Below, piece by piece: positions 26,972 to 34,705 of a stretch of DNA of 64,000 nucleotides. Where the stretch lies: assembly GCF_000243675.2 (NCBI RefSeq), contig NZ_AHMM02000006.1, forward strand, positions 1 through 64,000, in the 5' to 3' direction. The notes under the pieces are model-generated. The model did not search any database. It worked only from the letters and a program-made list of their open reading frames with translations, and was not told the DNA's origin. The position numbers and the translations under genes are program-made. This stretch comes from Leptospira inadai serovar Lyme str. 10. GTDB taxonomy: Bacteria; Spirochaetota; Leptospiria; Leptospirales; Leptospiraceae. Each line of letters opens with the position of its first letter. The first letter of the stretch is position 1.

Positions 26972-27985
26972 CTAATATTCGTTTTTCGGCGCTAAAATCA
27001 GTATATTGCCGTCGATATCTTTGAGTATTGCAGATCGACTTCCCCTTCGGCTCATAAGAGTTCCACCCTCGCCGATTATCTTCTTTATTGCGGTGTCCAC
27101 ATTTCGGACTCGAAAGCCGGTCGCAACGATCCCGACTTCGTTTATCGTACGCGGTCCCTTTGAGGACGATTTATTATAAGTGAAAATTTCGAAAGTCGGA
27201 CCTCCCTCGCTATAACCGGGCAATTCGACATGTCGACCTTGCACCACGGCCCCGTTTACGCCGGTTAGATTTTCAATGAATTCCCCTTTGTAATTCCTTT
27301 CGAATCCTGTACTGGAAGTCGCCAATACCTTAGTGTAAAAATCCATCGTCTTAATCCAGTTCGTTGAATTAATATTTACATGAAGAAATCGCACCGCGTC
27401 GACTTTCGCAGGCGGTAACTTGAAGTAAATCCGCACTAACGATTTCAGCGAGCGATATATTGTACGCGGAGTTACCGGTGTAGGAAACGGCAAATGAATT
27501 TCGAAAACGTTCCCGTCCGGATCAGTCGCGTATGCTACGGGAACTTTCTCCAAATCTTTGAACGAACTGAGTATTTTACCGCCGTTCTTTAGGATTTGTC
27601 TGATCAAGCCGGGGACGTCATCGCTCTCAAAGCAAATATGAGCATAACCTAAATCATTCGGCGAAGGCGATGGCGTATTCGATTTATCACTTTTTAAGAT
27701 GGTTAATAACGGCCCTTGTTTATCATAGCCGGCTGTTCTAAGATATATAACCGAATTGCTTGATCCATTTAAGCTCCATACGGACTCTTCTTCGGATATT
27801 TGAACTCCTAAGACGTTCCGATAAAATTCCGAGAGTCGTTCCGGATTTGGGCTGTTTAAAATCAAGGCGGCATAGGAAAAATCAACGTCGTCAATCTTAT
27901 GATAGTCGCTCTGAGACGCGGTTATAACCCACCAAGCCGAAATAACAGTCATTAAAATACAGATTGCGAGAAATATTTTTTTCAT
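26972..27985 (-). CDS. Exported two-domain VOC (glyoxalase-fold) protein
   Basis: The 337-aa protein has an N-terminal signal or anchor (IFLAICILMTVISAWWVIT). Two vicinal-oxygen-chelate domains follow: one from ~36 to 170 (AALILNSPNPERLSEFYRNV, YAHICFESDDV, ATDPDGNVFEIHLP) and a second from ~200 to 335 (FLHVNINSTNWIKTMDFYTK, LKDIDGNILILAPKNEY). The fold binds metals for lyase or dioxygenase reactions or binds ligands; which of these applies here is not visible. The exported location is unusual for the superfamily. Confidence 0.78.
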   Translation of the reverse strand: MKKIFLAICILMTVISAWWVITASQSDYHKIDDVDFSYAALILNSPNPERLSEFYRNVLGVQISEEESVWSLNGSSNSVIYLRTAGYDKQGPLLTILKSDKSNTPSPSPNDLGYAHICFESDDVPGLIRQILKNGGKILSSFKDLEKVPVAYATDPDGNVFEIHLPFPTPVTPRTIYRSLKSLVRIYFKLPPAKVDAVRFLHVNINSTNWIKTMDFYTKVLATSSTGFERNYKGEFIENLTGVNGAVVQGRHVELPGYSEGGPTFEIFTYNKSSSKGPRTINEVGIVATGFRVRNVDTAIKKIIGEGGTLMSRRGSRSAILKDIDGNILILAPKNEY

Positions 27986-28404
27986 TTTGTTTTCATCTCT
28001 GGCTTCGCTTTTTAGACGTTCCTAACAATGCAATTCCTTTGCAACGATCAAGCCTGCAATTTGTATCGTATGATTTTCCCATGCATTTGCTTCAAGAGAT
28101 CGGACCAAAAATCGACACCGCCTACCTGCGCGATTGAATCGGGAACGGTTTTGAACCGCATTCATGATACCCGAATCGTAGGGAATCCGCTTGAATGATT
28201 CCGGCACGAATAAGAAATTTTATGTAGGCGGAGTCGTATCGTTCGAGCCAAACGGATTCGACTATTTTAAAATGTATCATTGAAGAGATGCATACGACTT
28301 TAAACACAATGGTAATTTATCTCGTGGAATTCGGTTATTTTAATTAACGAATACTTTATTTGCGGGTTTCAAGAAGATGACCACGGACTTTTTTAAGATC
28401 TACC
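27986..28404. other. Intergenic, nothing recognised
   Basis: Short frames here have no protein-like features. The VOC gene promoter should lie at its left side. Confidence 0.35.
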
Positions 28405-28656
28405 TTGCCTTCGTTACTTCAGCTAATTCTGCTTTGAGGTGATCCACTTCCTCCCGTGGTGCGTCTTTGAAAGGTCCGTCATCTGCGGGACACTACTTCT
28501 TCCAATTCCGTAGCGTATTCATCATATACCTAATTCTTGTGATAGCTGAGCTGATGATTTATTTGTCTTCGAACCAAGCTCGACTGCGTTCTTTTGAAAT
28601 TCTTCATCGTATTGCGGATTTACGGGAAATGTCGACTTTATCCTATTTTTATGCAT
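28405..28656 (-). pseudogene. Degenerate IS3-type OrfA remnant
   Basis: From an ATG at 28656 the minus strand encodes NPQYDEEFQKNAVELGSKTN and SAQLSQELGI, the start of an IS3-family OrfA (Y-x-x-E-F-K-x-x-A-V-x-L, V-A-x-E-L-G-I). After a stop the next frames read NTLRNWKK and then EEVDHLKAELAEVTKAR, the leucine-zipper part. At least one stop and a frameshift break it and no OrfB is seen, so it is a dead element. Confidence 0.6.
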
Positions 28657-28983
28657 TTCCGTGTCCTCTAAATCGGGGGAACTCCAACAAATTATTTTAC
28701 CGTATTCGCTTTCTTGCCGGAAGCAACCGAACGCGATTTCGATGCCGTGGAAATCCATAATAAACTAATGAAACTGTTGCCGGCCTATCCATTCCCTCGC
28801 GCAAGAAAAGCCGCTATACTTTACAAACCGCGAAAAAGGACGGAGGGAGATCGTGAAATAAGGACGGCGAGGGCGCTCGGTTACAAAGATGCCGCTCTTA
28901 CTTTAAATTTTAAAAAGTCTTTGATTCTGAAAACTAACTTTGTAAAAGTTGAATAGATTCAAATTCCCGCCGGACTCACCTAA
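28657..28983. other. Intergenic, possible remnant
   Basis: A plus-strand frame 28714-28956 is basic and has no family resemblance or good ribosome binding site. I do not call it. It overlaps the edge of the IS3 remnant. Confidence 0.3.
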
Positions 28984-29808
28984 ATGCGTTACCTTGCTTT
29001 TTTATTCTCTACATTCTTACTATCTTGTACAAGCATGAATTTAGTCGGTCCGGAACGGATGCCGGTCCGAAAGATGGATACCCGAAAGAAAGTCGCCTTA
29101 GTAGGTTTTCATCCGTATTCCACCGCTACCGTCGGGAACAAGTTGGACGGCTGGATTAATACGCCTTGTAAAATTGCGATTTCGGAGAAATACGGAACGA
29201 ATTTAAAATCCAAATTCTTTAAAGGTCGCAGAAACGTTACTTCCGATGAACGAGCTGCCTATCCTTTGCGGGATCAACTCATTTCCCCTTTGTCCTGGGG
29301 GGAACCGATCAATAAGTTTCCTTCCAGCGGGATTCAATCCGATATCGAAGAGGAAAACATACGCCGGTTCCTGGAGTTTTCGTATTCTTTACTCGGGGCC
29401 GGTGCGCTTCCGGATCTTTGCGAAATATTGGAATTGGATTCCGGGGCCAAGACGTTTCAGCTAAAGAAGCGGGATGTTGATTATTATGTTGTCGGTATTT
29501 TTACTCCCGTTTTTTCGGAGCCTACGATTTTGGGTGCGGTTACGTTTGCGATCTCATTCCCTTTGAGTTTTTTGAGTATCGGAATCATCCCGATGGCGAT
29601 GGAAAAAAGAACGGAGTCTTTTTTTAGGATCTACGATCCGAAGTTGAATCTTATCAAAGAAATCAAGACTTCGAATTCTTTTTGGACACTGGATGCTATT
29701 TGGGCGATGCCCAGCGATCGGAGTAAGGTAGTCGAGAAGTACTCCTATGATTCGCCTGCCTGGGAAAAAGACGTGGAGGAATTGGACAAGGTTTGGAAGC
29801 CGGAGTAA
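28984..29808 (+). CDS. Hypothetical lipoprotein
   Basis: The 274-aa protein has a lipobox (TFLLSC, C15). It contains KVALVGFHPYSTATVG near the start and a hydrophobic stretch at ~180-205 (ILGAVTFAISFPLSFLSIGI), which may be a membrane-associated hairpin. No family was assigned. The 7-bp minisatellite begins two bases after its stop codon. Confidence 0.72.
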   Translation: MRYLAFLFSTFLLSCTSMNLVGPERMPVRKMDTRKKVALVGFHPYSTATVGNKLDGWINTPCKIAISEKYGTNLKSKFFKGRRNVTSDERAAYPLRDQLISPLSWGEPINKFPSSGIQSDIEEENIRRFLEFSYSLLGAGALPDLCEILELDSGAKTFQLKKRDVDYYVVGIFTPVFSEPTILGAVTFAISFPLSFLSIGIIPMAMEKRTESFFRIYDPKLNLIKEIKTSNSFWTLDAIWAMPSDRSKVVEKYSYDSPAWEKDVEELDKVWKPE

Positions 29809-29810
29809 TT

Positions 29811-29877
29811 CAGAGGACAGAGGACAGAGGACAGAGGACAGAGGACAGAGGACAGAGGACAGAGGACAGAGGACAGA
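29811..29877. repeat. 7-bp minisatellite, unit CAGAGGA, ~9.6 copies
   Basis: It uses the same heptamer and phase as the 6428-6557 array, with 67 bp uninterrupted. Confidence 0.95.
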
Positions 29878-29937
29878 TAATTATTCCTATTACCCTGACA
29901 ACAATTTTTTTAAAAACGAATTATGCTGGAACTCCTA
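29878..29937. repeat. Conserved tail, second copy
   Basis: It is nearly identical to 6558-6620 (only scattered substitutions near the 3' end), in the same orientation relative to the array. Confidence 0.85.
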
Positions 29938-30048
29938 CCCGATAATATCCTAAATTTGGGGATAGCTATGCAGTGGGCAAGTCGTCGATGTCCGGTAACC
30001 GGATTTTCCTGGGGGATCGACGACAGGATCAAAGAAAATCTCGTAAAA

Positions 30049-30591
30049 TTAATTTTCCGGAATCCGTTTTCGAACTTCAAGTTGAAAATCTTTTAAATCA
30101 AAGTACATTAAAATGTTATTTGAGTCGGGGGGCTGCTCAGGGTAGTCTTCGAATCCTGAGTTTTTATAAAAATTGACGGCTTCTTTTCTAGCATCGACGA
30201 TCAGAAATCGACACCCGGTTTTATTATTAGTTATGAACCAAGATTTCAATAAGCCTAATACGATTTTTCCGAATCCATTTCCTTGGTATTTTGAATGCGT
30301 TGCAAATCGGCCAATCAGGACTGCGGGATACGCTTTGTATTGAGTATTATGCGGTATAATTTGCCGAAATTCCAATACCGTGTTGATCGCGCTGTTACTG
30401 AGACAAAATCCGACTAGAGGTTCTTCTATCCCATTACAGTGGAGAAAATAGTTTTTAGAAATTAATTCCGATTCTGAATCCTGAGCGTCGAGTTTAAAGT
30501 AAGATTCCAGTTCTGAGTCACACTGGAAAAGTTCCAGGTTCGTTTCAGAAATAGGCTTTAGAAAATAATCCTTATAGGAGGGGAGCTCCAT
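30049..30591 (-). CDS. GNAT acetyltransferase, toxin-like
   Basis: The 180-aa protein has the acetyl-CoA loop ([19 protein letters not shown], with Q-G-N-G-F-G) and the C-terminal [11 protein letters not shown] tyrosine. This layout matches GNAT toxins that acetylate aminoacyl-tRNA as well as ordinary small acetyltransferases. It is preceded after 12 bp by a 52-aa ORF with a good ribosome binding site, as expected of a two-gene toxin-antitoxin operon. Toxicity is inferred from layout only. Confidence 0.75.
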
Positions 30592-30603
30592 TCGGGCTTG
30601 GGA

Positions 30604-30762
30604 TTATTTAAGCGAATTCTTTTGAATTAAAAAGAGGTAGATCTCTTTTTCTAGATCAGAAATTTTAATTTCCTTTCTTCGGCTTGAATCCGCTTTTTCC
30701 ACGAATTCCGCGGCTTTTATTCCTTTCAGTGTCGGGATAGGCTCTAAGGGAGTTACGGCCAT
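30604..30762 (-). CDS. 52-aa candidate antitoxin upstream of GNAT
   Basis: An ATG at 30762 is preceded by AGGAGATCC on the minus strand. The product (MAVTPLEPIPTLKGIKAAEF, then EKADSSRRKEIKISDLEKEI) is small and helical and ends with YLFLIQKNSLK. It is too short for most ORF callers. It stops 12 bp before the GNAT start, so it is the first gene of the pair. It is not a ribbon-helix-helix protein of the DUF1778 type that usually accompanies GNAT toxins. Confidence 0.6.
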   Translation of the reverse strand: MAVTPLEPIPTLKGIKAAEFVEKADSSRRKEIKISDLEKEIYLFLIQKNSLK

Positions 30763-30879
30763 TTACAAAGGATCTCCTGAGTTTCTTTATTTAGGATCGT
30801 TTCAAATAGACTATGGAAAGCGAATATTTTTTCCTAATTGCGGCCGAATTGTCCCCTGATTTTTAAGCTAAGTCCAAAT

Positions 30880-31572
30880 TCAAGAAAACAGAAAGCTATA
30901 TCTCTGCCATATTGTCACATACGGAGGACTGAAGACAGATAAAATTTCCTTGTAAAGTTGAACCGATGCCTGCTCTCCTTTTCTCTTCCGGTCCAATTTG
31001 CGTATCCGCTTTTTGTCCGGTGAACTTTTTCCCTGTAGTTTTTGGATTCTGGCTTTGGCTTCCTCGATTGCAGGTTGCAAGCTTGCGGGGGCGATCTTTA
31101 TGAATTTAGAATAGGATTGAATCGCTTCTTCTTTCTGTTCCGAGTTTTCGTACGATAGGGCGAGATTGTACAGGATTTCCGGTGTGTCATCGGTGGTCAG
31201 CTTGAGTGCGGCTTTGTAGTTTTGGATGGCTTCTTTGTGTCGTCCTAGACTTTCTAATATTACACCGCTATTGTAGTACGCCTGCAGGTACTTGGGATCG
31301 ATTTGGATGGTTTCTCCAAATTTGCGCAATGCATCTTCTTTTTGATCCATCGTCATGTAGGCGATTCCGGCATTGGCTCGGTACTCCGCAAGCTTGGGAT
31401 TTAGTTGGGATGCTTTTATGAATTTGGACAAGGCTTGCTTCGGGTTGGTCGGGAGTAGATCCGCTCCTTGTTTGTTCAACTCGATGGCTGATTTTACGGG
31501 ATCTTTGGGAGTGCAAAGAATTAGTGCCATCCCGAGGAAAGTAGCGACGGTAATTTTTCGTATCGTTTCCAA
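30880..31572 (-). CDS. TPR lipoprotein
   Basis: I choose a TTG start at 31572, because AGGA lies just upstream and it gives a proper lipoprotein signal (METIRKITVATFLGMALILC, C20). The frame is open further upstream but that part overlaps the preceding gene. About five TPR units follow (AYMTMDQKEDALRKFGETIQ, AYYNSGVILESLGRHKEAIQ, LALSYENSEQKEEAIQSYSK), then a basic tail. It is probably a membrane-anchored scaffold and lies 8 bp after the membrane-protein gene, in one operon. Confidence 0.78.
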   Translation of the reverse strand: METIRKITVATFLGMALILCTPKDPVKSAIELNKQGADLLPTNPKQALSKFIKASQLNPKLAEYRANAGIAYMTMDQKEDALRKFGETIQIDPKYLQAYYNSGVILESLGRHKEAIQNYKAALKLTTDDTPEILYNLALSYENSEQKEEAIQSYSKFIKIAPASLQPAIEEAKARIQKLQGKSSPDKKRIRKLDRKRKGEQASVQLYKEILSVFSPPYVTIWQRYSFLFS

Positions 31573-31580
31573 GTGATATC

Positions 31581-32261
31581 CTATTTGAAGAGCAGAGTTG
31601 CGAGTAAGAGAATGATGGCGGGTGAAAGCACGATGGCTGCGGCGCGACCCGTAGGTTGGTCGAACTGTTTCCGAAATCCTTGGATGGAGTACAGAAGGCT
31701 TCCGAGATAGGCTCCGAACGTGAGGATCACCCATAGGATCGCGAAAATCATGTAGGCGATTCCGCCCGGTCGGAATACTAGTTTAGCGAAACTGAATACT
31801 TCTTGGGCGGCGATCGCTAAAAGGGGCAGCAGGAGTGCGTTGACTGACAAGAGGGAAACGGTCGGCGCTTGCGCATTTTTTTCCTTTCCGTTTAGAATGA
31901 CGAAGAATAGATACCAACAGCCCGCGAGAAAGAAAGGTAGCAATCCCCAAAGCAGAAACCATCCGAGGATGTTTTGCGGAAAATGAGAAAAGAAATAGAC
32001 CAGGCTCCCGATTTCTTTTTGCGCGTAGAGGTTTTCGATCATGGAATTCGGGTTAAAGTCCCGGAGGTAGACACCGATCAGTATGTTTGCGGCGTTTAGT
32101 AAGCCGGTAACCGCAAAGGTTACTACGTAACGCAGGATTCCGGATCGGAGCAAATCTGGAGACCAGGATTCCAGGGAAATTTTTTCCCGGAGGATGGCTC
32201 CGACTTCGGTTATCTGATTTGCGAGTTTTTCTTGGATGGCAACACCGATCTCGATCCGCAT
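31581..32261 (-). CDS. Yip1-like integral membrane protein
   Basis: The 226-aa protein has a soluble N-terminal helix (~1-45) and about five transmembrane segments (ILRYVVTFAVTGLLNAANIL, FLLWGLLPFFLAGCWYLFFV, SLLSVNALLLPLLAIAAQEV, IAYMIFAILWVILTFGAYLG, AAAIVLSPAIILLLATLLFK). The layout resembles bacterial YIP1-family proteins, a low-specificity match. It is co-transcribed with the TPR lipoprotein. Confidence 0.68.
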   Translation of the reverse strand: MRIEIGVAIQEKLANQITEVGAILREKISLESWSPDLLRSGILRYVVTFAVTGLLNAANILIGVYLRDFNPNSMIENLYAQKEIGSLVYFFSHFPQNILGWFLLWGLLPFFLAGCWYLFFVILNGKEKNAQAPTVSLLSVNALLLPLLAIAAQEVFSFAKLVFRPGGIAYMIFAILWVILTFGAYLGSLLYSIQGFRKQFDQPTGRAAAIVLSPAIILLLATLLFK

Positions 32262-32498
32262 AAACGCCCTTGCATGAAGTTTTTCTAAATAAAACCGGAA
32301 AAGCGGGTTCCCTGTCGAGTGAAATAACTGTTGGGATCGGAAAGAAGAGCTTGAAAGAAGAACATCGGCGAGCGAAAATCAATGTAATTGACTAAAAATT
32401 AAGCCTGCTCCTTTCCTGCTTTTGTGAAGATTTTTACAAACGTAATTCTTTCAATTTTACTATTCGGGAACGGGTTCGATAGGAGAAGACTAGGAACG

Positions 32499-33191
32499 AT
32501 GCGATTTCAATACTGCGATTCTTTAGGATCGCCGGCCAATCTCGATTTTATAGGGAACGTTTTAGAATCGCTTTCGTTTTTTATCAGAGCCAGGTTCCTT
32601 TTCTTTTGCTTTTTGTCGCTGGCCATCGGATGCGGAGGAGTTTCCAAGGAAACGGTGAATCATTACGCGTCAGGCACGGCGTATTTCCAGGAAAAGAATT
32701 TGAGTGCTGCGATTGGGGAATTCCAAAAAGTTTATAGAGAAACGCCCGACTATCTTTCGACTCGTTTGATGCTGGGAAAATGTTATTTCTATTCCAAGGA
32801 ACTCAAGAAGGCAAAGGAAATTTTCGAAGAGGATTTTGATAGCAATCCGAGTCGTCTGAATTCCGGGATTTGGTGGTATCGGGTTCGGTTCATTTTGGGT
32901 GAGGACCCGAAAGAAATTTTACCCGGAGTGATTTCCATTTTGGAAATCGACCCGGAGAAGCTGGAAGGCTGGATTTTGCGGGGGCTATTAGAGGAGAAAC
33001 TCGGACAGAATTCGGACGCGGTGCGGAGCTATCTTAGGGCTTCCGAAGATTCGGAGCGAATCGCTTTTGTGAATTATCGTTTGTCGAAACTGTTTCGAGC
33101 CATCCGGTTTCCGGAAAGAGCGGAAAAGCATGCCGAAAGAGCCAGGGCATTAGGCTTTGAGATCCAAACGAATTCGGAAACCGTAAAATGA
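32499..33191 (+). CDS. TPR lipoprotein
   Basis: I take the ATG at 32499 (AGGAACG upstream); the frame is open from 32424. The n-region is unusually long before the hydrophobic core RARFLFFCFLSLAIGC, where C45 would be the lipidated residue, so the true start may be a rare internal codon. TPR-like units follow (ASGTAYFQEKNLSAAIGEFQ, LMLGKCYFYSKELKKAKEIF, GLLEEKLGQNSDAVRSYLRA). The stop overlaps the next gene's ATG by 4 bp (ATGA). Confidence 0.72.
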   Translation: MRFQYCDSLGSPANLDFIGNVLESLSFFIRARFLFFCFLSLAIGCGGVSKETVNHYASGTAYFQEKNLSAAIGEFQKVYRETPDYLSTRLMLGKCYFYSKELKKAKEIFEEDFDSNPSRLNSGIWWYRVRFILGEDPKEILPGVISILEIDPEKLEGWILRGLLEEKLGQNSDAVRSYLRASEDSERIAFVNYRLSKLFRAIRFPERAEKHAERARALGFEIQTNSETVK

Positions 33192-33916
33192 ACCGAGAGA
33201 GATTCAGAACTTTTTTTTCCTCGATTCCCTTTGGCCGCGCTTACGCGTCCGCAAAATCGATTCTTCTTTCCAAGAAAGGAAGGTGGATTGTAGCTTCCGC
33301 GTTGGCGGCTTGGATCTCGCTCGTAGTACTCCCTTTCTTTTTATCTTCCGCAAACGGGACGTGCAAGATCGGGAGCTGTTGGATCGGTACCGGCGTCATG
33401 ATTTATCCGGATGGAAACGAGTACAGGGGCGAATTCCTGTTGCGAAAGGGTCATGGTAACGGGGAATTCCGGAGCCCGAAGGGTGAACGATACTTAGGCG
33501 AATGGTCCTGGGGGAAGAAGAACGGATTCGGAGTTTATAGATACGCGAACGGGGACGTGTATGAGGGGCATTTTTCGAATAATACCAAGGAAGGAATGGG
33601 AGCCTTTACTTGGAAAGGAGGAGGCGTAAAGTACGTAGGGAACTGGGAGGATGGAGAGCCGTCCGGTCCGGGGAAACTGATCTTAAATCAGGGACAACTG
33701 GTCTTGGAGGGAGAGTACAGGAAGGGAATTATTTATAACGGAAAAGGAATGTTCGTTTACGAGAATCGGACTCGTTACATCGGGGAATGGAAGGACGGAA
33801 AACGGCATGGATACGGAATCCTTTTGGATTCGGAAGGATCGCCGATTTACTCGGGTCTTTGGGAAAATGACAGGGAATCGAAACCGACTCGGACTCGGGA
33901 AAAGCGAGCCTCCTAG
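33188..33916 (+). CDS. MORN-repeat membrane protein
   Basis: The 242-aa protein has one transmembrane segment (WIVASALAAWISLVVLPFFL) and then about six MORN repeats (YPDGNEYRGEFLLRKGHGNG, YLGEWSWGKKNGFGVYRYAN, YIGEWKDGKRHGYGILLDSE). MORN sheets bind lipids or proteins; here the repeats should face the periplasm. It is coupled to the TPR lipoprotein upstream. Confidence 0.85.
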   Translation: MNRERFRTFFSSIPFGRAYASAKSILLSKKGRWIVASALAAWISLVVLPFFLSSANGTCKIGSCWIGTGVMIYPDGNEYRGEFLLRKGHGNGEFRSPKGERYLGEWSWGKKNGFGVYRYANGDVYEGHFSNNTKEGMGAFTWKGGGVKYVGNWEDGEPSGPGKLILNQGQLVLEGEYRKGIIYNGKGMFVYENRTRYIGEWKDGKRHGYGILLDSEGSPIYSGLWENDRESKPTRTREKRAS

Positions 33917-34020
33917 TACTTGCGACTCATTTGCCCGAAAACGGGATTGACGAAAAAAGATCCGGCGCACTAACTCACGCTTGTACGGGGAAACCCGGTA
34001 CTTTAGGAGATTCCAGTTTC

Positions 34021-34485
34021 ATGAACGCGTTTTCCAAATTCCTTTTTATCTCGATTCTTTTAATCACTCTTGTTAACGGATGTAAGAAATCCTCCAGCGA
34101 CGATCAGTCCTCCCTTTTGGCCCTGGCATTGGCCCAAAACAAGGCGTCTTGCGTGGGCGCTACTGCCATCACCAAAGGTGGGGCAGCCGTCACCGGTGGT
34201 GCAACAGCCGGATATTTTTATTATCTTTACACAAGCGCTGCGGGAACGACTGACACAGTGACCTTTAGCTCTACTCCGTCCGGCGGCGCAGGAAATATAT
34301 TATATATCGGAAAATCAAATATTATAATCAATGCAAGTAATGTCGGCACGTCATCCAATTTCGATGCCTTTTTTACGCTCGCACCTTACACCAATAATTC
34401 TGTAACAACTTCCGCTGGAAATTTCAGATGTTTTGTTGTGCAGGTTCAAACGGCGGGTACTTCTTATTCACTAACCATCAATTAA
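34021..34485 (+). CDS. Hypothetical lipoprotein
   Basis: The ATG at 34021 is preceded by TAGGAGA; the frame extends upstream but with no better start. The product has 154 residues with a lipobox (LITLVNGC, C21), a Ser/Asp-rich linker and a Thr/Ser/Gly-rich beta domain (AVTGGATAGYFYYLYTSAAG) ending in TAGTSYSLTIN. This resembles small Ig-like or pre-peptidase-type C-terminal folds. Its function is unknown. A terminator follows 33 bp after the stop. Confidence 0.75.
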   Translation: MNAFSKFLFISILLITLVNGCKKSSSDDQSSLLALALAQNKASCVGATAITKGGAAVTGGATAGYFYYLYTSAAGTTDTVTFSSTPSGGAGNILYIGKSNIIINASNVGTSSNFDAFFTLAPYTNNSVTTSAGNFRCFVVQVQTAGTSYSLTIN

Positions 34486-34518
34486 GCTTTCTACCAAGCG
34501 CCCCAGTTTCCGAATCAG

Positions 34519-34541
34519 GCGGGAAAGAATTTCTTTCCCGC
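34519..34541. terminator. Rho-independent terminator
   Basis: GCGGGAAAG (34519-34527) and CTTTCCCGC (34533-34541) form a perfect 9-bp stem with a 5-base loop, followed by TTTCTT. It ends the lipoprotein transcript and insulates the long toxin gene downstream. Confidence 0.8.
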
Positions 34542-34624
34542 TTTCTTATGTTCCTTCCTAATCCTTCCTTTTTGTCCCTTCGGGGATAGTAGACCTCGTC
34601 TTCTTTTTGATCTTTAGGGGACAT

Positions 34625-34705
34625 TTCGGTTATCAAATTGTCTTTTTTTGTGGACGATTTGTGTCGAATCCGCACGTTTAGACCTAACCTTTTCTTCCGT
34701 TATGG
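34625..34705 (+). promoter_or_regulatory. Upstream region of the long toxin gene
   Basis: This ~81-bp segment before the ATG is repeated exactly or nearly so at 51962-52042 before the truncated second copy of the 5' end. The homology starts abruptly at TTCGGTTATC in both. It probably contains the promoter and 5' UTR, but I cannot assign -35/-10 boxes with confidence. Confidence 0.5.

Noticed and set aside
28714..28956. Hypothetical gene upstream of the lipoprotein
   Set aside because: Basic, low-complexity translation without a convincing ribosome binding site, next to a dead IS3 fragment.
33931..34020. Longer N-terminus for the lipoprotein at 34021
   Set aside because: The internal ATG at 34021 has the ribosome binding site and gives a normal lipoprotein signal.
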